In this document: in pieces, positions 23,014 through 36,260 of the stretch | Layout: each line of letters starts with the position of its first letter | Numbering within the stretch: the first letter of the stretch is position 1 | Origin: Protea cynaroides | Lineage: Eukaryota > Streptophyta > Magnoliopsida > Proteales > Proteaceae | Assembly (NCBI GenBank): GCA_028583415.1 | Contig: CM053266.1 | Span: 38,745,758-38,809,757, forward strand | Direction: 5' to 3' | DNA length: 64,000 bases | Program-made: the position numbers and the translations under genes | The notes under the pieces: model-generated | Database searches by the model: none | Told to the model about the DNA's origin: nothing | What the model saw: the letters and a program-made list of their open reading frames with translations, nothing else

Positions 23014-24889
23014 GGGGGGGGGGTTTGGTAGTGATTACATGATTTATAAATTATGGATCACGCCCTCAATAATTCACTAATCAAACTCTACCCAAACTAT
23101 TACTCATTGGTAGTATCAGTCACTCTACAATGTTTAGACAAACGAATTCAATTATCCGAAGAAGAAAGGTATGTCTACGAATAGGTACATGCCATCAAAG
23201 TACAGTAATGTCCTATAACCCTAATCTAGGCAGCATGATGAAGCAGATACTTAACATTTCTCTTCAAATAGATCTCAAATCACTTAAAATTAACGAGATA
23301 GCAAACAAAGAACAAAAATATAATATGCAGAGGAGGGCATGTACCATACCTCATGCATCGGATAACACACTCTGTTGCCGAAGCTTCTTGTAATGCATCT
23401 ACTGCAGCAACAAATGCAGCATTTCTATATCGAAATGCATCCTAGAAGCATTCCCAGTTATGAGAAAATTTAACATTGGCCATCCTATGCAGTGAAATTA
23501 CATATACAAAAATTCTATTAAATACCTTCCCAAGAGCATGAATGCTAGATGGCAGTGATTCCCACGAAATGCTTTGATCAGAAACTTTTTGAGAGCTAAC
23601 AGGAACCTTAACAAGATGGCATGAACTATTTCCTTCCTTGGGCTTGCTGTCTTTTGGCCCCTTTGGTATTTTCGTTGACAAGCCACTTTTATTTGATGGC
23701 GGTGAGTAATTCAAACATTGATGCTTCTGAGCAGAATTGCTCCCGGAAGAAGTCCTCTTATCAGAAAGAACCTAGAAATAAAAATGAAAAATCATCATTA
23801 ACTATAACAAACAAATATTTTAGCTCACAAGAAGAGTTGCTGCTTTCTTCTAACATTCATAACTTTGAAAGTGCCTTACAATTCAAGAACACAAAATTCC
23901 AGCCGAAGAATATTTACCTAGGAAAGAGTGCTTGGATTAAAGCTGCTATCTCGGCAGAATCTAACAAGTACCATATGCCAACCCCATGAACCAGAAGAAA
24001 CAACAAAATGGGAAAAGAGAATGAACAAATAACAGTCATACTATCTGCTCTTAAGGTAATCTCAATAATATAGCAATGTCATTTCATAAAACTCATATTA
24101 CAAGAGAAGCAATTTTTTTCTTTAACGAAGTTCTACAAAGTGTTAAGAAACCACGAATAAAACTTCCACAAGAAAAGAATCCATGAAATGCATAGAACTC
24201 ACAGAAGCAGTGTCCGAGAAACCGGAGGTGGCCTTGGGTTTGAAACTCGACGGGGAACGCACGCCGTTAGCATTCTTCGATCCTAGGCTGTTGTCCCATC
24301 CCTTACGCATCGAATCCAAGCTTAATCTCCCCAAATCCAGGTCCTCTACGTTCGCATTATTCCCCAACGTAGTTCGCCTCGACTTTGTGTGAGCGCCAGG
24401 TTCTGGCGACCTCCTCACCTGAGTCGTCTTCAATCCATCTTTCTTCGCCGCGTTCTTCATGTTCTCCGAACCCTGACCCGCCTTCAAGATATCAACATTA
24501 GGTCGAACTAACAAACAGTCGCTGGATACCAAATCGGTTGGGTTCCCAATACAAGGCCTCTTCTTGGGGACAGGCTTGATACCACGAAGAACAGGAACAG
24601 GGTAAGCAGAGTCGAGGCGAGAGACATGAAGGAACTGACCGAGCTGGATCTTATTGCTGAAGATCAAATCGACGTCTTCGTCGCAGATAGAAACGTAAGA
24701 GGAATGCAAAGAGTCGGAGACCTTCAAGAAGAAGCCTCTGCTGTGCCAGGGGTCATCGCCGGCGGCGAGCGCGGGAACAATCTCGATAACCTGCAAGAGT
24801 GCGGAACGGTGCTCACCGGTGACCTTGACATTTCGGTCGCTGGCGTGCTGGAGTAGCTTCAATAGCACGCCTGGTGTAAGCGACGCCAT
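21952..24889 (-). CDS. DUF936 family protein (CORD-type microtubule-associated family)
   Basis: Four coding exons in minus order: 24889-24203, 23771-23526, 23441-23350 and 22756-21952. All have GT-AG borders, and the phases join cleanly to 609 residues. The N-terminus (MASLTPGVLLKLLQ, then VIEIVPALAAGDDPW and GFFLKVSDSLHSSYVS) is the conserved start of DUF936. The middle is Ser/Pro/Lys-rich. The region encoded by exons 3-4 (DAFRYRNAAFVAAVDALQEA and onward) is the conserved helical C-terminal part. Arabidopsis CORD proteins belong to this family and bind cortical or phragmoplast microtubules. Function here is inferred from the family only. A 5'UTR acceptor (TTGTTGCAG) is possible about 25-30 bp upstream of the ATG. 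The 3' end lies about 240 bp from the tRNA, on the opposite strand. Confidence 0.93.
22975..23022. repeat. (CTTTT)n tract followed by T and G runs
   Basis: A low-complexity stretch inside the third DUF936 intron: TCTTTTCTTTT units, then about 17 T and about 10 G. Confidence 0.85.
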
Positions 24890-24899
24890 GAGAATCGTC

Positions 24900-27800
24900 C
24901 CTGAGCTCTGCTCTGCAACAAGAACAACATTGAGTGTCTGTCCGTCCGAAGGAATCTTCGCGTGAGATATACAGGATATCGTAAATGTTGTATTCAGGAG
25001 GAAGGAGAGAGATCACGTGACATGGATTCTCAGGTATCGAGGATTATGCCGATTGAGGTAAGAAGCGGAAGAAGACAATATGGGAAAAGATATAAAAAAG
25101 GAGCATTCTGCGCTTTCGAGACTCTGATCTTTGGTAGTGGACAAGACTCAAGAGAGAGTGGGGAGTTGTGGACTTGGGATTTCGCTTCCTTCGGCTATCG
25201 CTATCAAAGGTTTCAGAATGAAAGAGACAGAGGGAGAGGTTAACGAGGTTCCCAAAGGTAAGGGTTTTGATTTTGAATCGAGGGTTCTGTGGGAAGGATA
25301 TGAGAAGACTTTTGTAAGTTACAGAACTCAGGTTCCAGGTAAGACAGCGATTCGACAGGTAATACCTTGTGGGTCCTACAGTTCTCCTGCAACTGAAACG
25401 TCCTCCTATGGAAATTTCTTTCCCGCCATCTTTACACGTTTTTATTTTATCGGTTATATTTTTGGATGTTTAAAAATTTTTTAAAAAAAAAAACACATAA
25501 TAAAATAAATTAAATTAAATTATTATTTTTATTTATTTTTATATTTTTTGTTTTCTTAAGATAAGGAATCTGAACTGTGATGCGCTTTATAAAAATCGTA
25601 TTTCAAGGGCGGTTGATAAGCTCAGTAGAAGTGATATTGAGATGCTGGAAGTCTTTCTGTTGGATTAAGCCCTGCTCACCGCCCATTTCCAACCGTTTGG
25701 GTCCGGGGTGTAAGTGTAATTAATTAGTGGATCTAATTAATGTGGACCAAAACCGAGTCGGTGAGAGAGCCTTCACTTAAAATATTGGTAGTATGGGTTT
25801 GTAAATGGAAAATGGATCAGTTGGTCACGTAGTGGGAGTGGGAGCCCATACCTGAAATCCACCAAATCCACCAAATCCATGTCAGTTGGTTTGGTTAGGA
25901 TTTGGTTTAAACAATTTGATTCGTTTCGATCAATTCAAAATCGATTATTAATCAATTCATTCAGAGTTGAGCATGGGACAATTCAGCTTCATCACTTTCA
26001 CTTCATAACAAAGAGCAAGGACAAGTTTTGAAGACATTTCAGAGACTATATTTATTTAAGTATTTTTATAAACTGATTTTTTATGGATTTTTGAAACCGA
26101 TTCGATTTTCATCATTTAAACTAAATTGGGATGAATTATATATGGTTAGAATTATTTATAGTGAGTTTAGTATTGAGAGCCGAATGTTACTGATATTTAT
26201 AAACCTCCTATTAAATCTTTATATGTTGAGTCAGTCAAGAATGAAGACAGGAGTTGAAGTTGAGGAGAACACGTCGTGGCGTGGTTGGATGTGGAAGATA
26301 GGATGGTCATGTCTGGCATTGATAATAGAGGGATGGGATGGGGATCATAGGTTAATACCAGCTACCAAGTTGGCAGCCATGGCAGCCTGAGTAAGAGGGT
26401 CACACGATCAACGACATGATCGTGCTGGGCGGCGAGTTAAAGGAAGCCAAGCTTCCATCTCTCAACTCTCAAGGACAACTTGGACAGTTGTTCCCCGTAG
26501 TCTCTCAATTCTGATGACGCCAATGATTCAAAGGTTAGTAGAGTAGAGGTTGGTTCAAAAAATAATTGAACTCTTAATTATTTGTGGCTGCTGGGTCTAA
26601 GACTTGGTCTTCATTTTTAGACTAGTCCTTCCTTGGCATATTAGGTGTTCGACCTAATCCCTGTCTAGGCCACCCATGTTGTGGGCCTCTACTGGGATAA
26701 AAGAAGGAAAGACAGTTGTTGACGTCGGAAATCGTAGAGTCTTTCTCCAAGGAGTCGGGATCCTACCTGTAAGAGACAAGGAAGATAGGTAGGGGGCAAC
26801 AGGTTCTAGACTTAGGGGTGTGACTTCAATGACTAAGTCAGTATTTCAAAGTATAAAATAGCGATAGAACTCAATCTATTAAGGAAACAGAGTTTTGAGA
26901 TAATGGGGCTGGGGTCAATGGAAATTAATTTGTGTCATAAAAGTAAGATGAAATGAAGTGAATCATCTTGTGAGGTCGCCCCCAATTAATTGAGGTTAGA
27001 TTCTTATCTTAAGAGATTGCTTCGAATAAAATAAGATTCAGTAGACTATTTAAAACATGATTGGACAAGTTCCACAAGAGAAGATTTGCCGAATTATATA
27101 AGGCAGGATTGAATTCTTACCATCCTTGGACCATTGAGGATATCAGATTAAGGTATGCAGTCGGAGAAGTAGAGTCTTGAGTGATAAAACTGTTTGTTCT
27201 TACATGGGGCCATGTAGCATCCTCTGATAGGCTGATAGTCTGATAGTTTACCTACCCAACAATTATAATGGAAAACGTTTGCCTTAAAAAGTATTGTTTT
27301 TTTATTTAGATCCTCAAATGTATCCTCATTCTCAAATCTCAAATCTCAAATCTCAAGTTCACAACTGCTAGTTTTTTAAATCGGAATTGCCCACCATAGC
27401 ATGTACACGAAGTCACAAACACATTATCAATCGGCCTGCCTCGAGTATGGAGTGGACATCCACTCTCCACTCCCCATCTGCTAAACACCCTCACAGTCTT
27501 GTGGGCCATCCATGGCCCATGAGTGTGGGACCACATCCCATGGGGACGGCTTACAAAGAGGTGGGAGGTGGGGTGGTTACATGGGGAAGAAGATCCGGAC
27601 TCATTTGAAGTATGTATTCACTCCATCAATATTCAATGGGTGGATCTAAACCGGCAATGCACTTGATATTTGATAAACTTCAGTTAAAACTCGATTTTAA
27701 ATAAATATTTTCCCTTGTATATCATGCATCTTTATATTTTTTTAATCATTTTTATTTGGGATTTTTTTATTGACACCTCTTATAGTGTTAAATAATTTGA

Positions 27801-30240
27801 AATTTTTCTTTTCTTTTTTTCCTTTTTTTTTTGCCATCTTAGTATCATATTTTGATTTTTGTATGAGTCTAACAGCAACATAATAGTATGTCACTTTCAA
27901 AAAATTTGTGAAAAGCCTCTTAAATATCTTCACTTAATAAAACTTATGGGGATAAGATAATGAGTAAGTAAGAAAATGTGTCATGTTATGAAAACACAAA
28001 TAGAGATATCATTCAGACAATCTTTTTACATTTTCATGTATATAGTTCATAAAATTTCCAAAGACTACAAATCCTATTTAGATTGACATTTGACCAAGTA
28101 CACAAAGGACTTGGGTCTACTTGTCTATAAATTTGGATTCCATTTGATATGTCCATATGGCAAATAATTGGGTCTTTTTGAAGCACTTCTAAAGTCGAAC
28201 ATGTTAAAAGTTTTTGCCATTTCCATAATTATTCAAGATAATAGAAACCCCCATTCAATATGTGATCACAAGTTTAAAATTGTAATGGAGGTTGAACTAA
28301 AAAGGCAAATTCTGTGTTTTTTCTTTTTTCCGGGGAAGATTATAGGATTGCATAGTTTTGACTTGCATGAAGCATTGGAGAAGGGTACTATTGGGAGTTT
28401 ACTCTCACCAATAATCGAGCAGTCATCGGCCCTTTTATACACATACGAGTCTCTCTACCTATCAGTTCAAACTTTTGAAAAGAAAACTTTATATGATATT
28501 AGAATAGGTTTTCATCATCTTCCCGTGTCTGCAATTACGTATTGCCACACATAAAGTATTGAAAGTTTGGCCTCATTCAGACTATCAAGTAGTCTTCAAC
28601 CCTTGATACACTAGAGTCCCTAGATACACTAGGAGTCCCCTACATACGAATTCAAACTTTTACGATGAAAACATTATAATTATGAATTAAGGGTTCCAAG
28701 TACACTGCGGAGCCTTTTGGTTTGGTTAGGTAGATTTCAGATTAGTTAGAGGAGTCGGATGGGTGGCTGCGAAGAGGTTTTGGTCTTCGTGGTTTTAAGG
28801 TGAAGAAAAGGTGCCCAGCACGTGCGAATAGTTTCTACAGACATGCGAATGTGCTGCGCTATTGGTTTCCTGAGTTTGAGCTTTGCAGTTCCATGGGAGG
28901 AGAGCAGCTGCCGCCGCTGACATTGTAATGCCACTTCTGCTGCCCTTTTTGCCTGTTCTGAGAGTGCTATTAAGCATCCCAGTTAAGCGTTCTTCTGATC
29001 AATATTGCTGTGTTGCCATGCTATTTTCTCTTCAGCGGGGAAAGGGATGTGGAGGAAATGAAAGTTTTCAATAATCACATCAAAATCTGAGTTATTTAAT
29101 TTTACGATTTTTTAAATCTAAACCATCTACTTTACAATTTTTTGAATCTAAACCATTCACTTTTTGAAAAATGTACAGTAATGTTTAGAGCAATATACAT
29201 ACATAGCCACATAGGTATACATGGGATACATGCTAATATAAAAAAATATTTTATTAAATTAATCTTGAACCTTGACATATAGCTAACATAAACCATGTTC
29301 TCTCTCAAATGAGGATAGAAATCCTCTCATGCCCCTCATGTCATGCTATCATGAGAAAATCTAATGCATATATCAATGTATTGATATACGTGCATAATGG
29401 ATGACAGTCACTCGATTTCCTCACGCCAACATGAGAGGCATGACAGAATTTGAATCCCATTATACGTTTATAGCACAAGAATATGCCCACTGCTTGAAAA
29501 AATAACAAACCCATGTACTATAATAATTTACCATTCTAAAACTATAATTACAACGTGGAGAGGTTCAAACAGCCTTTAATTAAGACAGTTCATTCAATCC
29601 ACTTACTTTGACTAATCAAGTTGCAAACCACAGGTAAGTGAGTAAAACTAACCTATCCAGATGTGTCTTCTCTAGGGGCATCAGAATCTGGGACCGAAAT
29701 TAGGAGCAAGCACAAAATTGTCCTATTAAAACCTGGACAGGCTCATCCATTAGTATGTAAGGTGGGCTCTAGTTTTAAGTTTAAAACCGATACAGTTGTT
29801 TATTTCCTAAGGAGAAGGGGATCATCAAGAATGTTAAGAGGAATCAGGCTTGATGGAGAACATGGTCTCCCTCTGTTTTATCATTGTCAGATAAGAATCT
29901 TTTAATAAAACTAAAACCAGACTATAATTGATAATGGTTATAAGGTTTGGAACTGATTAATTAATCGGGACGGTTCTAGTCTTGGTTCCAAAAGGTTTGA
30001 ACCGAATGGAACCCTAACTGGTTTCCTGATTGACACCATACTTTCTCCCTGCTATTTGTATGACGTCTTCGAGCCTTAGATTCTGCCTTGCCTTCAAGTT
30101 TCCAAGCGGAAAGATTGATCATGTGGAAGAATAGTGAGTAAATTCTTGGTATTCATATGCATGCATCTAAATAATGAAATGATGCACAAGGAGAAGGAAG
30201 CTATTAGCCATCCCTCAATTAGTGATGATGCTAAGAGTTT
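24900..30240. other. 5.3-kb intergenic region, no gene recognised
   Basis: Starts with the DUF936 promoter side. Open frames (for example 25131-25484, 26028-26390 and 28168-28554) have no domain, no supporting splice pattern and AT-rich codon use. A short TCAAATC array lies near 27327-27357. I see no transposon ends or RNA genes. Confidence 0.5.
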
Positions 30241-30271
30241 CGGATCCACATCCTCTCCTCCCAAAATCACT

Positions 30272-30443
30272 GGGAGGATGGGGACGCCCCCATTGGATGG
30301 CCGACACGTGGGTCTCCGGTAAATCCAAACCCCACGTCCAAGCAGACACCCCTATCGGCTCAGCTTATCGGCTCGAACGTTGGGCTCAGATTCACCAGAG
30401 ACCCACATGTCAGCCATCCAATGGGGGCGTCCCCGACCTCCCA
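30272..30443. repeat. Foldback element with about 52-bp inverted arms
   Basis: The left arm (30272-30326: GGGAGGATGGGGACGCCCCC then ATTGGATGGCCGACACGTGG...) and the right arm (about 30390-30443) are inverted copies with a few mismatches, around a 63-bp spacer. The element is far more GC-rich than its neighbours. No target duplication was found. A MITE-like foldback insertion is likely. Confidence 0.8.
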
Positions 30444-30610
30444 GAACCTCCCAGAATCGGTTGACAACACATTCTTTTCCATAATTATAGAAGTTACCAA
30501 ACGAAATTCCTTACAGTAAAAGGTTCATAAAAGTACGTAGATTTACCAACAAACAAAATGAATCCTCAAGAGTAAAACCCAATTAATCCCTTACACGGAA
30601 GAACCAATAC

Positions 30611-30808
30611 TCATCGCAGCCTCCTAGCTTCTCTTTCAGACTCTAGCAGGGTTAGAACATCTCCCTCCCTGACTGGTCCCTTCACATTCCTCATAATAAG
30701 ACGGTTCTGGTCATCCAGAAACTTCACCCTCACCTGGGTCACCTGACCTCTGGACCCTGTTCGGCCCATCACCTTCACCACGACAGCAAGCTTAACTTGA
30801 CTATCCAT
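30611..30808 (-). CDS. RPS28: 40S ribosomal protein S28 (eS28)
   Basis: A 65-residue frame with full-length RPS28 sequence: MDSQVKLAVVVKVMGRTGSR, then GQVTQVRVKFLDDQNRLIMR, ending LLESEREARRLR. It is a small-subunit protein with an OB-like fold, located near the mRNA exit/E-site region. Length matches the usual 64-65 residues, and the coding sequence has no intron. The 5'UTR appears split. A donor (GTG|GTAAGAT) at 32988 and an acceptor (GGTTACAG) ending at 30810 imply a 2.18-kb intron ending one base before the ATG. The promoter at about 33.1 kb carries the classical ribosomal-protein motifs, listed separately. Confidence 0.97.
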   Translation of the reverse strand: MDSQVKLAVVVKVMGRTGSRGQVTQVRVKFLDDQNRLIMRNVKGPVREGDVLTLLESEREARRLR

Positions 30809-31019
30809 TCTGTAACCTCCGCAGGGACAAGAAGCGAAGGAATTTAATTAGGCTTCAATCAGAAGTACAGCAAACCCTAAAAATTACACAAAATCGAAAG
30901 CCCATCATCAAGCAACATTCATGAATACGACAAACTACATTCACTTGCAAAAAACTTAGAAAAATAGTGGTTGAGCAGTTTCAATAAGGAATGATCAACA
31001 GACCCTAACACAAGAGAGA

Positions 31020-31553
31020 CAATGCCTTCAACAAAAGCACAAAACTGGTGAAACATCTATATAATCTTATTCTTCTGTCTCTCTCTCTGGGACGTAAGCA
31101 AATCCTTAGAAGAATACCATTTCAAAAAGCAAATGTGGCACAAAAACAGTATTACCCAAAAAGCATGGTCTAGTTAGCACCCATCCTTATCACAAGCAAG
31201 CCAATACCTTCAACAAACACTACACTAGAGAAACATCTAAATAATCTTATTCTTCTCCATCTCCCAATTACCACTCTGTGGAATGTGTGCAAAGTCTTGA
31301 AAGAATAGCAAATGTAGCACAGAAACAATATTACCCATAGTACATGGTCTAGGCAGCACCCAACCTTAGAACAAGTTAGACAATACCTTCAACAAACACT
31401 AAATTAGTGAAACATCTAAATAATCTTGTTCTTCTCTATCTCTCAACTACCACTCTCTGGGATGTAATCTTGAAATAATACCATTCAAAAAGCAAATGTA
31501 GCACAGAAACAGTATTACCCAGAATACATGGTCCAGGCAGCACCCACCCTACT
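31020..31553. repeat. Three tandem copies of about 180 bp inside the RPS28 5'UTR intron
   Basis: CAATRCCTTCAACAAA starts copies near 31020, 31202 and 31381. Each continues with GAAACATCTA-ATAATCTT, TTCTTCT, an AGCAAATGTRGCACA block, TATTACCCA and ATGGTC-AG-CAGCACCCA. Spacings are 182 and 179 bp. The array sits on the transcribed strand of an intron and has no coding capacity. Confidence 0.9.
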
Positions 31554-33059
31554 CTGTTGCATTAGTTTGTAGCCGAATTTAAGGGTTAATAGGCACAACA
31601 AGTTAAGCAAAAGTAACACTAGAAATAAATACAAACTAAAGACTAGCTAGCCTAATCTTAATTAACATCCAGATGGACCAAGGCACCAAGCTCCTACGGC
31701 CTCAGCCCACCCTGTTTTGAAGCCACCCTCCTACGTACAGCTTCCAATTTATTACCCAAACACCACTGCATGTACCACCTCAATCACCAAGTCTTTTACT
31801 GTTCTACATATGCACTACATTTTTCTTGCTTATGAATTACATTCTACTTGAACAGCTCCCAAAAATTCTACCATCTTCCATGGCTTCTACACTTACGCTA
31901 AATATAACAAGGTGTTGGCTCCATAAAAATTGCTTCTTAATTTTGATACCCAAACCAACAGTTTTGTTGATAGGAGGATAAAGAAGATGAATCTATATTA
32001 TACTTTTGCCACTGCTCTCAGAACAAGGCATCTGTGTGTCAGTGAAGCCCCGTCCTTCGTCATCTAAAGCCAAATGCGGGAGTCAATAAGCATCTCCAAG
32101 TTCCAAATAATCAGTGAAAAAATTCATTACGTAGGATTATCTACAAAAAGGATGATTACAGGATTCAGGATTCAGTACTCACTCCTCACAGCACAACTAA
32201 AATAAATAAACTCTAACATCTTACCAAAATAAATAAATAAACTCCCACAGAAAATAACAATGAATCACAGCCTAAAAGTCGAAAATCTCAATCTCTTATG
32301 CTATATACTAACCAATAGAAATTGGGTCCGTCCATTTACACCAATTCCCTTTCATGAGCACTCATTGGGCAATCACGGAAAGCACAATATATACGGGGTA
32401 TACTTGGTATTTGAGGGAGAGGGGTAGGGTTTTTTGCACGATCCCACGGACACCGATAGCCAACGGATCGGTGTCAATAAGAATATTGATCATTATGTCA
32501 CTGGGATATTGCATTTCTTTAGAATAACAATATGGATCTTCCTAGCATCATCTTATTTCAATATTACTAACTACTTTTGAATAATAAGAAGGCACGTCCA
32601 AGCAGAGCATCTTATTTGAAGAATACTAAAAAAATTAGATTTTCAAAACAAAAAAAAGATTCAGAACTACAGACATTGTGCATTTCAATGATACATGGAA
32701 CATAAGCAATTAAACCAGTTTTCAGCTCACAACCGACCAAGGTAAATCAAAGTAGATAATACCATACCAACTACCAAGGGAAATGGTTCCTGTTAGTCTG
32801 ACAAATCCATCGGATATCACTCGTTTGAACGAAATAATCAATGGGGAGGGGACTTAAAACACGTCCCAAAAGAAGATTCTTACAGAACTTCGAGAGAATC
32901 TAAATTTTTAGGAAGCTAAGTTCAATTCAAAGAAAAACAGAGCTTCATAAGCAAGAGCAAACGAGAAGCATAAACAGGAGATCTTACCACGAATACTAGA
33001 GAAAGATAAGCAGATTGGAAAACTTTGTGGAGCACGAGAGAAATCTTAGTATCGCTTCT

Positions 33060-33185
33060 TTCTTAAAGGGAAACCCTAGTATCGCTTCTTCTTATAGAGA
33101 AACCCTGAGAGAATTGGACTACCAAGTACCAACCCAAGTTCCATCCGACTGGGTGTCATTGGGCCGGTCCATGATAAGCCCATGC
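33060..33185 (-). promoter_or_regulatory. RPS28 promoter: telo-box and two site II elements
   Basis: AAACCCTAG (33070-33078) is a telo-box. TGGGCC (33160-33165) and AGCCCA (33177-33182; TGGGCT on the minus strand) are site II elements. This pairing is established as typical of plant ribosomal-protein and growth-linked promoters. A local duplication (ATCGCTTCTTTCTTAAAGGGAAACC versus a similar segment just to the right) has copied part of the leader. The inferred first exon ends at 32988. Confidence 0.8.
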
Positions 33186-33249
33186 AGTGCACAACTATTA
33201 GGAATTTTGGAAGGGATTCTGCTAACCCTTTTTTTTTTTAAATAGATTT

Positions 33250-34477
33250 TGGGGGTAACATTCTGCTAATCCTCACTGTCCTGTATGAGCAACGCATATG
33301 GTATCTTGAAGCTTGAGTATTAGAAACCTGTAATCATGGGATAAAAGGAAAAATAAGATTTTATTTGACATGTGATTGGATATTTGGGCTCTGATGTCAC
33401 CTAAGCTCTAAGATGATACTATTTTTTTGGATTCATTTGATGTAAAAACTGGGTTATTACAACATGTAATTGTAATGGATTTCCTTTAACGTACACTCAT
33501 TGGGTCATTAAAAAAACTTCAATACAAGGGGATAAGTTTGATATTTCATTAGGGAACTGCACGAGTCTGATGATAAAGAAGGAATGGTTATGTTACGTAT
33601 TCAAGAGAGACTGGAGGATTGTACAACTTAAAGGCATTGTAGATAACTAATCGATATAACAAAATAGTAACTGATACAAATGTCAATTGAGATAGGATGG
33701 TATAAATAGAAACTCAAAGATATTGAATCATTCATTCAGACAAGTAAATGAAATTAGTTATTTCTTTTGTAAACTCTGGAGACCATCCCCTTCGAAGCGG
33801 ATATTCTAATTCGTAACATGTTACAATAGATACAAGTAGAAAAACCCTATAAATTGAGGTTTCAATAGTGGTGATGCTTCTAACATTTTTTGCAATAAGA
33901 TTTGATTACTATGTTAAGAAAAATGAAGACAATTAGTGGAAAATCATACAACAACAACAACAACAAAGTCTTATACCAAATAAATGAAATTGGCGGCAGC
34001 TTACGGGCATCAGGCAAATCTTCCAAGTATTTTATGGTTCCTTAATCTGTTTTCTTCTTGTTTATGCTATGATAACCATTTCGTTGTTTCATGCAATAAA
34101 TCTTTCTTTTATTCTTTTTAAGGACAACAAAGATGGCTGCAAACTGTAGAAGCACTGCTCATTATGTTTATAATAAATCTAGGATTACTATTTTGAGTAA
34201 ACCTCAAGATTCGTAGCAAACCAGGCTTCACTGTTCATAATAATCTATGAATTTTTATTGATTGTTTTTACTAGTATTTACATTTTATTTATTTATTTTT
34301 TGTGAGAAGATGTAATTTCTTTTATGCTTTTTCAGTTATTAGAATCTTGGGTATTGAGGAGTGAGTAGTATAGCCCAGCTTAGCTAACCCATCCCATTAC
34401 TATTCACCACCTGTAACCAGTTAAATAGGTCACGATATTACACTATGACCGCCTGATTCTCTTTTCCTTTATCCTTT
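33250..34477. other. Intergenic, no gene recognised
   Basis: AT-rich. A TATA-like GGTATAAATAGA at about 33700 followed by AT-rich sequence might be part of an old LTR, but no partner was found. Confidence 0.45.
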
Positions 34478-36260
34478 TACCTTGAATGTATCTAATTTTG
34501 TGTCCTTCAAACTCAATACTAGGAATTACCTTCTCTGGCAAACCCAACTTCTTGCAGGCCCAGTTCAAAACCCAGGAACAGTTCCATCTACTGGCCCAGA
34601 TCAGTTAATAGGCCCAGTTCAGACCCCAGGCCTAGTTTCTGTCTGTTGGTTCAGTCCACTCTACAGATCAACGTGCCACAAAAAAATCTAATATAGACAC
34701 TATTGTTCAGATCAGCCCAGCAGTCATGATTTTGGATGATTAATCTAGCTCCTCTTGTCCATGTATATTACAACATACTTCAGTGTCACACCCAACGGTA
34801 ACTCGGAGTAAAATTGGAGTTATAAAGTGAAATCCGAAATATATGCCCTTGTTGGTGATAATATTCCTTTTGAACCACAACCACAGGTCCATCAAAGAAG
34901 CATCGACACATCCGGGAAGGAAAGCAACAATGGATGTTGAGATTGCTGCTCTCAAGCTAAATCAAACAGGGACTCTTTGTTTCTAAATAAATCTGATACG
35001 AACATAGTCAAATGTCGTTGGGTTTAGAAGACTAAATTGAAGTCTAATGGTACCTTAAACGTCTCAAGGCTAGGCTAATTGCTAAGGGATATTCTCAAAA
35101 AGAAAGAGTTGACTTTCTTGAAACATTTAGCCCGGCCACTCATTAAACTGGCCTTTATATGAATGGTGCTTACAATTGTGATGGTGAACAGTTGGCCACT
35201 TCAACAACTAGATGTTACCAATGCTTTCTTGCATGGATTTTTGTCAACTCTGGTCTATATGAGTCAACTTCCAAGTCATATTGATGCTGATCATCCTCGA
35301 GCTGTTTGTGAGCTCCAAAGAGCATTATATGGGCTTAAAGAAGCCCCCTTGGTTTGATCGCTTCAACTATATTGGGTTTGGTTTTACAAGTAGCAATTTC
35401 AACATATCGAAGTTCATTTATCGTCAAGCAACAAAGGCTATAGTACTACTCCTTTATGTTGATGATATTATACTAATAGGGAATGAAACATCCTTGTAAG
35501 ATAAGTTTGTCATGGCCGTGAGTATTGAATTTGCGATGAAGGACCTTGGCACTCTACATTATTTTCTTGGGATAGCAGGTACACATTCCCCACTTGGTTT
35601 GGTTATTAACCAAACCAAATATTCCACTGACATATTACATCGAGCTCAGATGACAAACGTCCGACCAGTTCGGCCTCCTATGGTTCCAGCCACACATACA
35701 TCGCCAAATGATTGCACAACCTTTTCTGATATTTCATTATATCGAAGCATAGTCGGTTCTTTACAATATTTAACTATGACTAGACCAGATCTCTCTTATT
35801 CTGTCAACCTCGAATGCTAGTTTATACATGCTCTTAGTGGTGCCCACTACTCCTTGGTTAAGAGGATCCTACATTATGTTAAAGGAACATTGCATTTTGG
35901 GCTTTGTACTATTCAAGATAGCTCATTGAACTTGTATGCGTTTTTTGACACTGATTGGACGGGTTGTCCTTTGACATGATGTTCTACTACGGATTTTTGC
36001 ACTTTTCTTGAGGCAAATTGTATTTCTTGGAGTGCCAAGAAACAGAACACGAGTCGTTAGATCAAGTACGGAGACTGAATATTGTGCCATGGCAACTACA
36101 ATTGCCAAGTTAGCTTGGCTTTCCTTCTTGCTTCGCGACATTGGGATACCTCAGCCTCATCCCGCTACACTGTTTTATAACAACATTAGCACTCTTCACC
36201 TCACTATAGATGTGGTGAGACTCGGTAGAAAGATGACGAGGTCTTGAAAAGAACCTAAAG
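34478..36260 (+). pseudogene. Degraded Ty1/copia element (gag start joined to RT and RNase H)
   Basis: The short frame at 34482 resembles the start of copia gag (FKLNTRNYLLWQTQLL). Integrase is absent. From about 34985 the translation shows copia reverse transcriptase pieces in shifting frames (AKGYSQKE, LDVTNAFLHG, ALYGLKEAP and the catalytic YVDD near 35455). From about 35930 it shows RNase H pieces (CISWSAKK, LRDIGIPQPHPATLF). Several stops and at least two frameshifts interrupt it. No flanking LTR pair was identified. The LTR at 36567 belongs to a separate insertion with its own target duplication. Confidence 0.88.

Noticed and set aside
25131..25484. 117-codon plus-strand frame upstream of the DUF936 gene
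   Set aside because: No recognisable domain. It lies in the promoter region of a minus-strand gene and ends in AT-rich sequence.
26028..26390. 120-codon plus-strand frame
   Set aside because: Hydrophobic AT-rich translation with no domain, splice pattern or conserved motif.
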